Source of the DNA: Humidesulfovibrio mexicanus
Lineage (GTDB): Bacteria; Desulfobacterota; Desulfovibrionia; Desulfovibrionales; Desulfovibrionaceae
Assembly: GCF_900188225.1 (NCBI RefSeq)
Contig: NZ_FZOC01000001.1
Location: 310,596-374,595, forward strand
DNA: 64,000 bases
Direction: 5' to 3'
A program made the position numbers and the translations under genes. Below are positions 1-9,088 of this stretch, piece after piece. Position 1 is the first letter of the stretch. Each line of letters starts with the position of its first letter. The notes below the pieces were generated by a model. The model did not search any database and was not told where the DNA came from. It saw only the letters and a list, made by a program, of their open reading frames with translations.

Positions 1-75
<75 letters not shown>

Positions 76-80
76 TCGTG

Positions 81-155
<75 letters not shown>

Positions 156-163
156 ATCTCTTT

Positions 164-238
<75 letters not shown>

Positions 239-252
239 TCAAAAGGGAGCCC

Positions 253-281
253 CTTTTACCTTTGCCCCCCACACCTGTCAA
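253..281 (-). promoter_or_regulatory. sigma-70 promoter of the tRNA cluster
   Basis: On the minus strand a perfect TTGACA (276-281) is followed after 17 bp by TAAAAG (253-258). A GC-rich stretch follows before the mature tRNA-Gly start at 238. A GC-rich discriminator is typical of stringently controlled stable-RNA promoters. Assignment is by motif and position only. Confidence 0.7.
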
Positions 282-526
282 GCAAGGATTTTCAACTTTC
301 CAGATTTTTTCAAAAAAACCTTTGTGGGCCAAGCCCCTCGCATGGGCGCACGAGCCGAAACCATGGCCCAAACACTCTGGGACGCCTCTGCCGCCCAAGC
401 CAGGCCGTCACTTTCCAGGGGCTTTACAACACCTCCGGTTTCGGTTTATCACGCGCATTCGTTTGTACCCGGAGGGGCCCGACGAAGACGTTACCCGAAC
501 CGCCCCTCCCATCCAGGAGATTGCCC

Positions 527-889
527 ATGGAAGCCAAAGACATCCAATTCTTCCGGGACATGCTCAACTCCATGCTGGAGGACATCCTCCAGAAGGGACA
601 GGCCACCATCGACGACATGACGGAAACCGTCGAGGTCTACGCCGATCCTGCCGACCGGGCCACAGCAGAGTCCGACAGGGCCTTCACCCTGAGATTGCGC
701 GACCGTGAACGCAAGCTGATCAAAAAAATCCAGCAGGCCCTCACCCGCATCGATGAAGGCGAGTTCGGCATCTGCGTCGAGTGCGGCGAGGAAATCGGCA
801 TCGCACGGCTCAAGGCCCGCCCCATGACTACCTTGTGCATCAACTGCAAGAGCAAACAGGAAGAAGACGAAATGGTCCGGGGCGACTAG
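527..889 (+). CDS. dksA: DksA/TraR-family RNA polymerase-binding regulator
   Basis: A 120-aa protein of the DksA family, which enters the RNA polymerase secondary channel and acts with ppGpp on stable-RNA and amino-acid promoters. The coiled-coil region carries the acidic tip DPADRA (Asp40 and Asp43), the residues DksA needs for activity. The C4 zinc finger is Cys83, Cys86, Cys104 and Cys107. The open frame extends far upstream through the tRNA region, but that part is antisense to the tRNAs. The ATG at 527 follows an AGGAG Shine-Dalgarno and gives the usual DksA start. Neighbours are a tRNA cluster on the other strand and an NFACT gene downstream. Confidence 0.93.
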   Translation: MEAKDIQFFRDMLNSMLEDILQKGQATIDDMTETVEVYADPADRATAESDRAFTLRLRDRERKLIKKIQQALTRIDEGEFGICVECGEEIGIARLKARPMTTLCINCKSKQEEDEMVRGD

Positions 890-1045
890 CCCGGACACGC
901 GTATGGCCGCAGACGGAAGCACCAGGCCGTCTGCGCGTCCATGCACAGCCCACCACCACGGCCTTCCCGACCGGACGGCCCGCCCAGAGTCGATGAACCG
1001 ACCGCACGTTCCCGTCGCCCCCCAAGCCCAGCACAAGGAGACCGG

Positions 1046-2641
1046 ATGGAGGCCAACTTCTTCCGCGTTCTGGCAGACGAGCTGACAGCGGAACTCATTG
1101 GCCTGCGCATCGAAAAGATCCACGCCCCGGCCGAGGACGTGCTTGTCCTCGCCCTGCATGGGCACGGCCGATCGCGGCGGCTCTGTTTTCGTCCAGGCAG
1201 AACAGGCGGCCTGCTCTTCCTCTCCGAACAGCGTCCGACCAATCCGGCGCAGGCGTCGGCGCGGGTCATGTGGCTGCGCAAACGGCTGGTCGGACGAAGA
1301 CTCCTTGCGTCCCAATCGGACTGGCCAGCGCTGCGCCTTGCCTTCGCGCTCACCCCGCGCGACCTGCCCCAGGCAGGCGGCTGGCTCGTGTTCGACCTGC
1401 GGGCCGGGCTCACCCTGGAAGAGGGGTTTCCCTGCCCCCCAGAGCCGCTGTGGCCAGATCTCGCCACAGCACTGGACGACGTCGAAGTCTGGCGCGCGTT
1501 CCCACAGCTCACCCCACCGCTGCGCCGACGCTTGGCTGCACTCGCAGCAGGCGACCCGATTGCGGCCAATGCCCTGCTTGAGCGACTGACCCAGGCACGA
1601 CCGGAAGGCTTCTTCCTCCCCGCCGAGGGCGAACCTTGCGTCTGGCCGGGCGAGCAATGCGGGCCAAGCTGCGCGACCGCTCTGGAGGCGGCCCGCATCC
1701 ACGGCGAGCGCACCCTGTTTTCGCAGCTTGCCCGCGCCGAAGAGAAGGACGGCCGGGAACTGGCCGCCCAGGCCAAGCGCCGCCTGGAACGCCAACTCGC
1801 CCAGCTTGAACAGGACCGCGCGCGCCATGCACGGCTTGCGGCCCTGGCCGTGGCGGCCGAGGCCCTGCAAATCGCCTTGTCCGGCCTGGAGGCCAGGCCA
1901 GGTTGCGAACGCGTCGAGCTCCCGCACCCCACCCAGGGACAGGTTGAGGTTCCCCTCGATGGGCGGCTTTCCCCGGCCGAAAACATGGCCCGGCTCTTCC
2001 GGCTGGCCGCCAAGGGACGCAGGGGGCTTGAGCATGTGGAGCGCCGCCGGGCCTTGCTGGTCTCCGGAGCCGGACTGGAGACATCGTCGACCAAGCCCAC
2101 GGGCGCCGGTTCGTCCTCCCCTTCCGTCGCCCCAGTGCTGCCCATGCGCTACAAGGGCCTTTCCGTGGCCTGCTTCCGCACCACGGACGGTTTTCTCGTC
2201 CTGCGCGGCAAAAGCAGCCAGGCCAACCACGAAATGCTCTCGCGGGCGGCCAGCCCGCACGACTACTGGCTGCACGCGGCAGGCGGCCCCAGCGCCCATG
2301 TGATTCTCCGGCGCGACTATCCGGACCAGGACGTGCCGGAACGCAGCCTCGCAGAAGCCGCGACCCTGTGCGCCCTCAAGAGCTGGCGCAAGGACGACGC
2401 CAAGGCCGAGGTGCTGCTGGCCAAGGTCAAGGACGTGCGCAAGGTCAAGGGGGCGGCCATGGGAAGCGTGGCGGTTGATCAGGTGGAACGCACTCTGCTT
2501 GTGCCGCTCGATCCGGCCCTGGAAGAGCGTCTGGCCGTGACGCTGCCGGTGCTGGAGGCCATCCATCCGGCTCCGTTCAGCTCTGGCGGGGCCGCAGTGG
2601 GCCGCGGCGCTTCGAAGCGCCAAAGAAAGGACAAACGCTGA
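1046..2641 (+). CDS. NFACT-family (RqcH/Tae2-like) RNA-binding protein
   Basis: A 531-aa protein with the layout of NFACT proteins: an N-terminal NFACT-N region, an Ala/Arg/Glu-rich helical middle (about residues 230-300) and an NFACT-R domain from about residue 366 (motif DYWLHA then HVILRR). Members bind tRNA and 50S subunits; RqcH adds alanine tails to stalled nascent chains. The ATG at 1046 is chosen because AAGGAG lies 5 bp upstream; an in-frame upstream extension is not supported. It may be cotranscribed with dksA 156 bp upstream. A true RqcH role is plausible but not proved, since the middle coiled coil is short. Confidence 0.8.
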   Translation: MEANFFRVLADELTAELIGLRIEKIHAPAEDVLVLALHGHGRSRRLCFRPGRTGGLLFLSEQRPTNPAQASARVMWLRKRLVGRRLLASQSDWPALRLAFALTPRDLPQAGGWLVFDLRAGLTLEEGFPCPPEPLWPDLATALDDVEVWRAFPQLTPPLRRRLAALAAGDPIAANALLERLTQARPEGFFLPAEGEPCVWPGEQCGPSCATALEAARIHGERTLFSQLARAEEKDGRELAAQAKRRLERQLAQLEQDRARHARLAALAVAAEALQIALSGLEARPGCERVELPHPTQGQVEVPLDGRLSPAENMARLFRLAAKGRRGLEHVERRRALLVSGAGLETSSTKPTGAGSSSPSVAPVLPMRYKGLSVACFRTTDGFLVLRGKSSQANHEMLSRAASPHDYWLHAAGGPSAHVILRRDYPDQDVPERSLAEAATLCALKSWRKDDAKAEVLLAKVKDVRKVKGAAMGSVAVDQVERTLLVPLDPALEERLAVTLPVLEAIHPAPFSSGGAAVGRGASKRQRKDKR

Positions 2642-2651
2642 GGCGAACGCC

Positions 2652-2673
2652 AAAAAGCCCGCAAGACGCGGGC
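2652..2673 (-). terminator. Rho-independent terminator of the gene at 2709-3722
   Basis: Inverted repeat GCCCGC (2657-2662)/GCGGGC (2668-2673) with a 5-nt loop. On the minus strand a run of five T follows, so it ends leftward transcription just after the 2709-3722 gene. Confidence 0.75.
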
Positions 2674-2708
2674 CGTTGGAAAATCCGACTTCCGGAAACG
2701 TCTGCGCT

Positions 2709-3722
2709 CTACACCACGCGGTTCATGCCCTGCCTGTCCAGCATGGCCAGCACAAGCTCTTTTTCCTGGCGCAAACGGCCACGCACACTGGCCCGGACGG
2801 CCTCCGTGCTGCCGCCGAACTGCCCCTGCCTGCGGGTGTACACCTCGCTCACCAGAGCTTGTTCCAATCCATTCGCCGCAAGATCCATTGGCCGCTGCAC
2901 GCCGCCTTTTCCCAGGAACTTGTCGATGGCCTGGTTGAAAATGCGCGCCGCGCCGCTGGGACCGTGCTGCACGGCGGTGCTGAACAGCGCCTCGCGCAGG
3001 GCAGGCTTGGTGTTCTCAATGTCCAGTCCTGTGCGCTCCAGAATCTTGTCCCGCGCAGGCTGGTAATGGTCCTTCTTGATGAACTCGGTCTGAAGGGCCT
3101 CGAAACGCTCGGGCATTTCCGTGGCGATCTTCATCCACTCGGCGGGCATCCGCCCCTGTGTGGAGCCGGTGTTGGCCGGGCCGGAGCGCCGCAAGCGTTC
3201 GGCGATGGCCGGATCACGCTCGGAAAGAAAACTCAAAAAGCGGTTCATGGTGCCTGCGCGGGAGGAAATCTGGAACTTTCCGTAACTGGTGCCGCCCGTG
3301 CGGTCATAGCCAATGGCCGCCACGCCCTTCTCGCCGGACTCGAACATGGCCGCGATGGCCCCAAGCCCGTCGCCGCCCACGGCATTCGGATTGCGCGTGA
3401 AGGCCTTTTCCGGGGCCTGGGCGTATACGGGCCGCTGCTGCGGCAGGCCCTGGCCGGTGAGCCGCGCGATCGTGGACAGGGCATCCAGCATCATGCTGTC
3501 CGAGGCCATGCTCAGATCCAAACCATAGGTCTCGGCAGACGCGCCGCTCTCCGCCACATCGCCCGTGCCGATGGCCTGCTGCGCCATGCGCATCTGCGCC
3601 TGAAAGGCGATGGTCTTCGGGTCGGGCTTGGCAGGCTGGACAAGGCTTCGCCCCGGCATTGGGCCGGACTCGGCGTCCTTCAGCACGCGAATGACTTCCG
3701 CGATATTGGTGTTGCCGGACAT
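2709..3722 (-). CDS. Lysozyme-like protein with VgrG3-C/endolysin-type domain
   Basis: A 337-aa protein without a signal peptide. The central region (about residues 125-290) has the pattern FESGEKG, GYDRTGGTSYGKFQISS and AGTMNRFLSFL, resembling the C-terminal peptidoglycan-degrading domain of VgrG3-type type VI effectors and phage endolysins. This is from memory of the motif style, not a search. The Glu in FESGEKG is a candidate catalytic acid. The start ATG at 3722 follows GGAGG; an upstream in-frame extension lacks a site. It stands alone, with its own terminator and no phage or T6SS genes next to it, and is convergent with the NFACT gene. The function is tentative. Confidence 0.6.
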   Translation of the reverse strand: MSGNTNIAEVIRVLKDAESGPMPGRSLVQPAKPDPKTIAFQAQMRMAQQAIGTGDVAESGASAETYGLDLSMASDSMMLDALSTIARLTGQGLPQQRPVYAQAPEKAFTRNPNAVGGDGLGAIAAMFESGEKGVAAIGYDRTGGTSYGKFQISSRAGTMNRFLSFLSERDPAIAERLRRSGPANTGSTQGRMPAEWMKIATEMPERFEALQTEFIKKDHYQPARDKILERTGLDIENTKPALREALFSTAVQHGPSGAARIFNQAIDKFLGKGGVQRPMDLAANGLEQALVSEVYTRRQGQFGGSTEAVRASVRGRLRQEKELVLAMLDRQGMNRVV

Positions 3723-3856
3723 GTCTTCCCTCCGGTGTCGGCCTGGGCGTGCGCTGCCGCGCATCGACGTTTGGGCCATGACACGATTCCGCCGACACTA
3801 AAGCATGTACCATGCCGGAGAGAAAATTCCACGCGATGACTGGCAGTTGAACACCA

Positions 3857-5011
3857 TCAATCCGCTGCGAGAAAGGCTTCCAGGCGCAGGTCCGTCAGAA
3901 GTTTGGCCACAAGCCGGGCGTGGCCCGAGGGGAAGGCATAGGCGCGCAAGTCATCCGGGGCGACAAAACGCGCCTCGTCGGCCTCGTTCAAGCGAAAAGC
4001 CTGTTCGGGATCCACCCCGTGCGCAGCCGAGCAGAAAAAGCCATGCAGGGTGATGCGGTAGCGGGTGTAGCTGCTGCGCACCACGGCGATGCGCCCGCCG
4101 GGCAGAACGTCGAGAGCGGTCTCCTCGCGCAGTTCACGCACAAGGGCGTCCTCCGGACGTTCGCCCTCCTCCAGCACGCCGCCGGGGAACTCCCACAGGC
4201 CAGGCCACACATCGTCGGCGCGGCGTTTCTGGATGAGGATCCTGCCCCGGCTGGCCAGCACCCCGCAGGCCATCTGGATGCGCACGGTCTCCGGACCGGG
4301 GCGGAGCACCGGCCGCCGGGCCACGACCCCACGTTGGAAGGCGAGACAGAATGCCGACACCGGGCAGGCTTGGCACTCTGCCTTGCGCGGTCGGCACACC
4401 AGCGCGCCAAGCTCCATGAGCGCCTGATTGAAGGCGCGCGGCTCTTCTGGATCCAAGAGCTGTGCCGCCTCGCTTTCCATGCTCCGCCGCGCCGCTGGCG
4501 TGTCCACGGGCTGGTCCAGGTCCAGCAACCGGGCGAAGACGCGCAGCACGTTGGCGTCCACGGCGGGCACGGGCTCGTTGTAGGCCACGCTGGCAATGGC
4601 CCCGGCCGTGTACGGCCCCACGCCGGGCAGGGCGCGGATGTCGGAAAGCTGTACAGGAAACACGCCGCGGTGGCGCTCCATGATCTGCCGGGCGGCGCGA
4701 CGCAGATTGCGCGCGCGCGAGTAGTAGCCAAGGCCTTCCCAGAGCTTGAGCACCTCGTCCTCGCCCGCGGCGTCCAGGCTCGCCACATCCGGGAATCGCT
4801 CCACAAAACGCTGAAAATAGCCCACGGCCCGGTCCATCTGCGTCTGTTGAAGCATGATTTCGGAAAGCCAGACATGATAGGGGACCAGCGTCCTGCGCCA
4901 CGGCAGATCCCGGGCGCTGGCGGAAAACCAGTCGAGCAACTTCCGGCGGAACGTGGCGATATCGAAGCTCCAGGCGCTTCCGGTCTGGGCGGGGAGAGAG
5001 GGTTTCGGCAC
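3857..5011 (-). CDS. mutY: A/G-specific adenine glycosylase MutY with intact Nudix box
   Basis: A 384-aa DNA glycosylase removing adenine mispaired with 8-oxoguanine. The catalytic Glu51 lies in SEIMLQQTQ. The helix-hairpin-helix is LPGVGPYTAGA, the catalytic Asp152 lies in AVDANVLRV, and the 4Fe-4S ligands are Cys206, Cys213, Cys216 and Cys222 (C-x6-C-x2-C-x5-C). The C-terminal 8-oxoG recognition domain starts near residue 243. Unlike many MutY proteins, it keeps a nearly full Nudix box (Gly278, Glu284, then REL and REE at 292-297). The start is taken as the GTG at 5011, 17 bp after the gpmA stop and with GGAG about 12 bp upstream. Longer frames only read through gpmA. It likely shares a transcript with gpmA. 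Confidence 0.9.
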   Translation of the reverse strand: MPKPSLPAQTGSAWSFDIATFRRKLLDWFSASARDLPWRRTLVPYHVWLSEIMLQQTQMDRAVGYFQRFVERFPDVASLDAAGEDEVLKLWEGLGYYSRARNLRRAARQIMERHRGVFPVQLSDIRALPGVGPYTAGAIASVAYNEPVPAVDANVLRVFARLLDLDQPVDTPAARRSMESEAAQLLDPEEPRAFNQALMELGALVCRPRKAECQACPVSAFCLAFQRGVVARRPVLRPGPETVRIQMACGVLASRGRILIQKRRADDVWPGLWEFPGGVLEEGERPEDALVRELREETALDVLPGGRIAVVRSSYTRYRITLHGFFCSAAHGVDPEQAFRLNEADEARFVAPDDLRAYAFPSGHARLVAKLLTDLRLEAFLAAD

Positions 5012-5028
5012 CGGCGCGTCCGTCTCCG

Positions 5029-5772
5029 CTATGCCTTGGCCTGTTCCGCCACGGCCCTGGCCGCGCGCTCCACGGCCTCCGGATCGCCCATGTAGCGGCG
5101 CCCCAGGGAACGCAAGTCCGCGTCCAGCGTATAGACCAGGGGCACGCCTGTGGGGATGTTCAGACCGGACACCTCGGCATCGCTCATGCCGTCGAGATAC
5201 TTGACCAGCCCGCGCAGGGAATTGCCATGCGCGGCAACGAGCAGCCGCTGCCCCGCCCGTATCTGCGGGGCCAACACCTGATGCCAGTACGGCATGACGC
5301 GGGCGATGGTGTCCTTCAGGCTTTCGCAGCGCGGCAGTTCGGCTGCCGCAAGTCCGGCGTAACGGGGATCGTGGCCGGGAAAGCGAGGATCTGCGGGGTC
5401 CAGCGGCGGGGGCGGCACATCGAAGCTCCGCCGCCACTGGAACACCTGCTCGTCGCTGTACTGGCGGGCGGTCTCGGCCTTGTTCAAGCCCTGCAGCGCG
5501 CCGTAATGCCGTTCGTTGAGCCGCCAGCTGGTCTCCACCGGCAGCCACATGAGGTCCATGCGCTCAAGCACGAGCCAAAGCGTCCGTATAGCCCGTTTGA
5601 GGTAGGAGGTGTGGCAGCGGTCGAAGAGGAACCCTCCCTCTTTCAAGAGCCGCGCCCCTTCCTGGGCCTCGGCCAGCCCCTGGTGCGAAAGATCGACATC
5701 GGTCCAGCCGGTGAAGCGGTTCTCCAGATTCCAGACGCTCTGTCCATGGCGGATGAGCACCAACGTATGCAT
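5029..5772 (-). CDS. gpmA: 2,3-bisphosphoglycerate-dependent phosphoglycerate mutase
   Basis: A 247-aa enzyme interconverting 3- and 2-phosphoglycerate in glycolysis and gluconeogenesis. The RHG motif at residues 8-10 supplies the phospho-accepting His9; the other active-site residues are Glu87 (RLNERHYG) and His182 (VAAHGNS). Length and motifs match GpmA. The ATG at 5772 has a strong GAGGAGG site; the open frame upstream belongs to the antisense tail of the neighbouring gene. mutY follows 17 bp downstream. Confidence 0.95.
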   Translation of the reverse strand: MHTLVLIRHGQSVWNLENRFTGWTDVDLSHQGLAEAQEGARLLKEGGFLFDRCHTSYLKRAIRTLWLVLERMDLMWLPVETSWRLNERHYGALQGLNKAETARQYSDEQVFQWRRSFDVPPPPLDPADPRFPGHDPRYAGLAAAELPRCESLKDTIARVMPYWHQVLAPQIRAGQRLLVAAHGNSLRGLVKYLDGMSDAEVSGLNIPTGVPLVYTLDADLRSLGRRYMGDPEAVERAARAVAEQAKA

Positions 5773-5812
5773 GACTGGCCTCCTCGGCTTGCCCTGGCCG
5801 GAACAGAAAGCG

Positions 5813-8629
5813 CTATTTCCCGCCGGAACGCTTGGCGCCGGGCTTGGGGGCGGGTTTGGCGGACTTGCTCCCGTCCCCTTTCTGCTTGGCGTTTTTTGAC
5901 TGGGCGCCCCCCTGCTTCGAGGCGGCCTCGCCCGCGTCCTTTGGCTTCCCCTCCGCACGCCCGGCCTGCTGCTTCGCGGAAGGCTTCGCCGTGGCTTTGC
6001 GCTGCCCGGCCCTGCGGTCGGCGTCGGCCTCGAAGAGATGACGTTTCTTCTTTTCAAAGGTCAAAACGCTCAACAGCGAGGCCAAACCCAGGGCGAACAG
6101 CGTCACCAGGAAGATGAGCCCCTTCTGGAAGGCCCATTTCTGGGCCAAAATGCCGTCAATGACCCAATTGCTTGCGATTTTAGTTGAATAATAGAGCAGG
6201 ACGGGAATGGTCAAGAGCGCCAAGGCCAGCCCCACCACCTCGATCCAGACGAAATTCTTGCCCATGAGCATGGCGAAAAGCGTGCTGTCGCGCACGATGC
6301 GCAACGAGACCAATCGCTTGGACAAGGACTGCAGATGGTCTTCGATCTCCGGCACGTGGCGGCGCGCGGTACGGAAATTGTCGGCCGTGCGCAGGGACTG
6401 CGTCATGATCCAGTTGATGCGCTGCACGCAATGGTTGAAGTCGCGGTTGAAGTCTCGCAGCAGTTTCGGAAAGGGGAACCAGCCCGCCTCATACTGCACC
6501 TCGCGCAGGCGCTGGGCGTAGGTGCCCACGCGTTCCTTGATGCGCTTGATCTCCTCGTCGATCTGCTTCTGCATCTCGACGGTGAAACCGTCCATGCCGC
6601 GCACCACCTCGCGGAAGGCGACATAATTCTCCGTATTGGCCAGGGCGTCCATGCGCTCAAGGTGCGCCTGGGCGGGTTTGCGGAAGGCGTGGTCCTCCTC
6701 GAACCATTGGGGCAGTTCCTTCAACAGGGACGTAACCTTGATTCCGATGTTTTTGGCCTTCACCTGGGCTTCAAGCCAGGGCTCCCAGAGGCCGGCAAGC
6801 ACATGCACGCGGCCGCGGTCGGTCTCAAGGTCCACCAGAATGCGGTTGAAGAACATGGGCTCGCGGTTCACCAAGTCCGCGAAGATGTCCAGGGACTGCC
6901 CGGTGAAGCCCATTTTGACCATGCACACGCCTTCCCTGTAGGTGGGCTCCAGCCACTTTGGGGATCCCATGAGCACCTGCCGATAGAGACCCAAGGCCTC
7001 GCGGTACTCCCCGACCACCTCGCGCAGGCGCGCCTGCAGAAACAGCACATAGCACTGCTGGATGTTGGTCTCGGCCAAGCGACCGGCCTCCTGCCAATAG
7101 AACTGGGCCATGTGGTGATCGTCGGCCTCCAGCGAAACAAAGCCCTCCAGGCAGGCGGCCTCGAAGCTGCGCCCGCTCTTGGCGCACACGGCACGCAGCA
7201 ATTCCTTGGATTTGTCCAATTCGCCCGAAAGCAGGGCAAAATGGGCCTCAGCCAAAGGCCATGGCTCCTCGGGGTTCAGCTGCTCGGGATCCAAAGGCCA
7301 TTCCCTGGCCTTGACGCGCGGCAGCACGGGCAGAAGTCCGGGCTGGTACGGGGTGCCGATGGAAAACACGGCCCGCACGAGGTCGGCCTCCATGCTCTGC
7401 GCAGAAAGCAGCGACCCGATCTTCCCCAAGAATTTGTCCGAGTCTCCGGCCTCGTCCAGGGCTTTGAATCCCAAGGCCATGTCGGACAGGTTGGCCCGCC
7501 CCAACGCGACCCAATTCTGCGCCCGGAAGGCGGGCATGGTCCTGGACGGACATTGGGCGGACGTGTGGTTCTTCAGTCCGCAGTAGAAGCACTCCTTCCC
7601 CGCCCCGGCAAGCCAGCGCCGTGGCAACGGCATCTCGATGGCCCCTTGGCCGCCCTGGCCATCGGCCTGCCGTCTGGTGACATTGCACCAGGAGTCGAGG
7701 GACTCCTGCTCGCCGCCATAGTTCACCTCGTTCACCTTGAAGGCATCATAGAGGGAGAACCCGTCGCGGTAGCGCATATGCAGAAAATCCGGGGTCAACC
7801 GGTTCCAGTCGAGCCCCATGCGGTGCGGCAGATCCATGGAAAAACTCATGCCCCGCTGCTCGGTGACGGCGAAGACGCAAGGCCAGTAGGCCCGCTGGGT
7901 GGCTTTCAATTCCGCCAGCAGGGTGGCGAGCTCCACGCAATACTGGCGCACCTGCCGGTAGCTTTCCAACGGAAAGATGACGAATCCCTTGGCGTCATCG
8001 GCCAGATACTTGATGTTCAGACGCTGGAACACGCCCTGGACCTCGGAGAAGAAGGCCCGCCAGCCGGCGATGGCCTCGCGCTCGCCCAGGCGGCCCAGAG
8101 GTCGGATGACGCCGTACCAGTTGGTCGGCGAGGAATAATCCAGGCCCTGATCGGCCACCAGCGGCGTCCAACCGAGGTTCGCCAAGCCCTGCATGGACAC
8201 GGCCTGCCCCAGCGACAGCCCATGGATGCCCCGCACCGCCTCCGCCAGCTTGGGGTGCAGCAGCACCTCCAGATCCTCCGCCACACCGGCCTGCTGGCGG
8301 GCGATCTCCCGCGGGACCGAGGCCGAGAGGCTCATGTCGTAGCCCACCAGCGCGGTGACGGGAAAGACCTGACAGAACAGAGGAAGCGGATTCAGCCTTG
8401 CCCATATCTGCAGCTTGGCCATGGCCCGGAAGACCTCTGGCGTGAAGGAAAGCCACAAGCTCTGGCAGGGATCCTCCACAAGCTGCACCAGCCCATGGTC
8501 GCGCAGGGTGTGGCCCACGGCGTTGTTGAACGATCCGGACCAGACCATCCACAACCCGTAGCCCGAGCTGATGAGCCGCGCCTGGGAGACGCCTTGAAGT
8601 CTTTCCAAGAGGGTCGAAAGGGTATACAT
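5813..8629 (-). CDS. Large membrane-anchored TPR-like protein with a CCHC zinc knuckle
   Basis: A 938-aa protein of unknown function. Residues 1-340 have no family I recognise. A retroviral-type zinc knuckle follows, with Cys347, Cys350, His355 and Cys360 (C-x2-C-x4-H-x4-C). A helical region with TPR-like repeats covers roughly 430-620, then a coiled-coil stretch. Two transmembrane segments (around 800-825 and 845-868) precede a Lys/Ala/Gly-rich basic tail of about 65 residues. The layout suggests a membrane-bound scaffold whose large N-terminal part may bind nucleic acid. No neighbour explains it: gpmA lies downstream on the same strand and moaE is divergent. The ATG at 8629 has GGAG nearby. 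Confidence 0.75.
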   Translation of the reverse strand: MYTLSTLLERLQGVSQARLISSGYGLWMVWSGSFNNAVGHTLRDHGLVQLVEDPCQSLWLSFTPEVFRAMAKLQIWARLNPLPLFCQVFPVTALVGYDMSLSASVPREIARQQAGVAEDLEVLLHPKLAEAVRGIHGLSLGQAVSMQGLANLGWTPLVADQGLDYSSPTNWYGVIRPLGRLGEREAIAGWRAFFSEVQGVFQRLNIKYLADDAKGFVIFPLESYRQVRQYCVELATLLAELKATQRAYWPCVFAVTEQRGMSFSMDLPHRMGLDWNRLTPDFLHMRYRDGFSLYDAFKVNEVNYGGEQESLDSWCNVTRRQADGQGGQGAIEMPLPRRWLAGAGKECFYCGLKNHTSAQCPSRTMPAFRAQNWVALGRANLSDMALGFKALDEAGDSDKFLGKIGSLLSAQSMEADLVRAVFSIGTPYQPGLLPVLPRVKAREWPLDPEQLNPEEPWPLAEAHFALLSGELDKSKELLRAVCAKSGRSFEAACLEGFVSLEADDHHMAQFYWQEAGRLAETNIQQCYVLFLQARLREVVGEYREALGLYRQVLMGSPKWLEPTYREGVCMVKMGFTGQSLDIFADLVNREPMFFNRILVDLETDRGRVHVLAGLWEPWLEAQVKAKNIGIKVTSLLKELPQWFEEDHAFRKPAQAHLERMDALANTENYVAFREVVRGMDGFTVEMQKQIDEEIKRIKERVGTYAQRLREVQYEAGWFPFPKLLRDFNRDFNHCVQRINWIMTQSLRTADNFRTARRHVPEIEDHLQSLSKRLVSLRIVRDSTLFAMLMGKNFVWIEVVGLALALLTIPVLLYYSTKIASNWVIDGILAQKWAFQKGLIFLVTLFALGLASLLSVLTFEKKKRHLFEADADRRAGQRKATAKPSAKQQAGRAEGKPKDAGEAASKQGGAQSKNAKQKGDGSKSAKPAPKPGAKRSGGK

Positions 8630-8665
8630 TTCTTCTCCAGTTCAACCCCATTCCGGAGGTTTCAC

Positions 8666-9028
8666 ATGGACATAAGCCAGGCCATCGCAGAACTCAAGAA
8701 GCAGCCGGGCTTCGCGGACAACGTGGGCATGGTGCTGGTGCACAACGGAACCGTGCGGGGCTGGTCGCGCACGGACCATTCCACAGTCACCGCCATCGAA
8801 ATCACGCCGGACCGCGAAAAGATGCTCGCCATCTGCCGGGAGATCGAACAGCGCCCCGGCATCTTCCGCGTTGTGGCCCACGCCAACGAGGGCCTCATGC
8901 ACCCCGGCGACGACGTGCTCTTCCTCATCGTGGCCGGAGACATCCGCGAAAACGTCAAGCCCGCCCTCTCCGATCTGCTCGACCGCATCAAGAGCGAGGC
9001 CGTCACCAAGCGGGAACTCTGTGACTAG
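8666..9028 (+). CDS. moaE: MoaE-family molybdopterin synthase large subunit, short form
   Basis: A 120-aa protein matching the core of MoaE, which with thiocarboxylated MoaD puts the dithiolene sulfurs on cyclic pyranopterin. Visible MoaE features are the strand GTVRGWSR, the segment HPGDDVLFLIVAGDIR and the C-terminal KREL, which holds the position of a catalytic Lys. It lacks the roughly 25-residue C-terminal extension of E. coli MoaE. GGAGG precedes the ATG at 8666. It is divergent from the TPR gene and has no MoaD next to it. Confidence 0.8.
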   Translation: MDISQAIAELKKQPGFADNVGMVLVHNGTVRGWSRTDHSTVTAIEITPDREKMLAICREIEQRPGIFRVVAHANEGLMHPGDDVLFLIVAGDIRENVKPALSDLLDRIKSEAVTKRELCD

Positions 9029-9088
9029 ACGGTCCTGCCCACGCACTTCTCATCGGCGCGCCAGCGCCGGAGCATAAGGCCCCCCAGC

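Noticed and set aside
491-2653. A 720-aa open frame on the minus strand opposite dksA and the NFACT gene
   Set aside because: It is a GC-rich antisense shadow: it lacks a ribosome site and domain-like sequence, while the plus-strand genes have both.
6335-8665. A long plus-strand open frame opposite the TPR protein, in frame with moaE
   Set aside because: Only the part from the ATG at 8666 matches a family and has GGAGG; the rest is antisense to a gene with clear domains.
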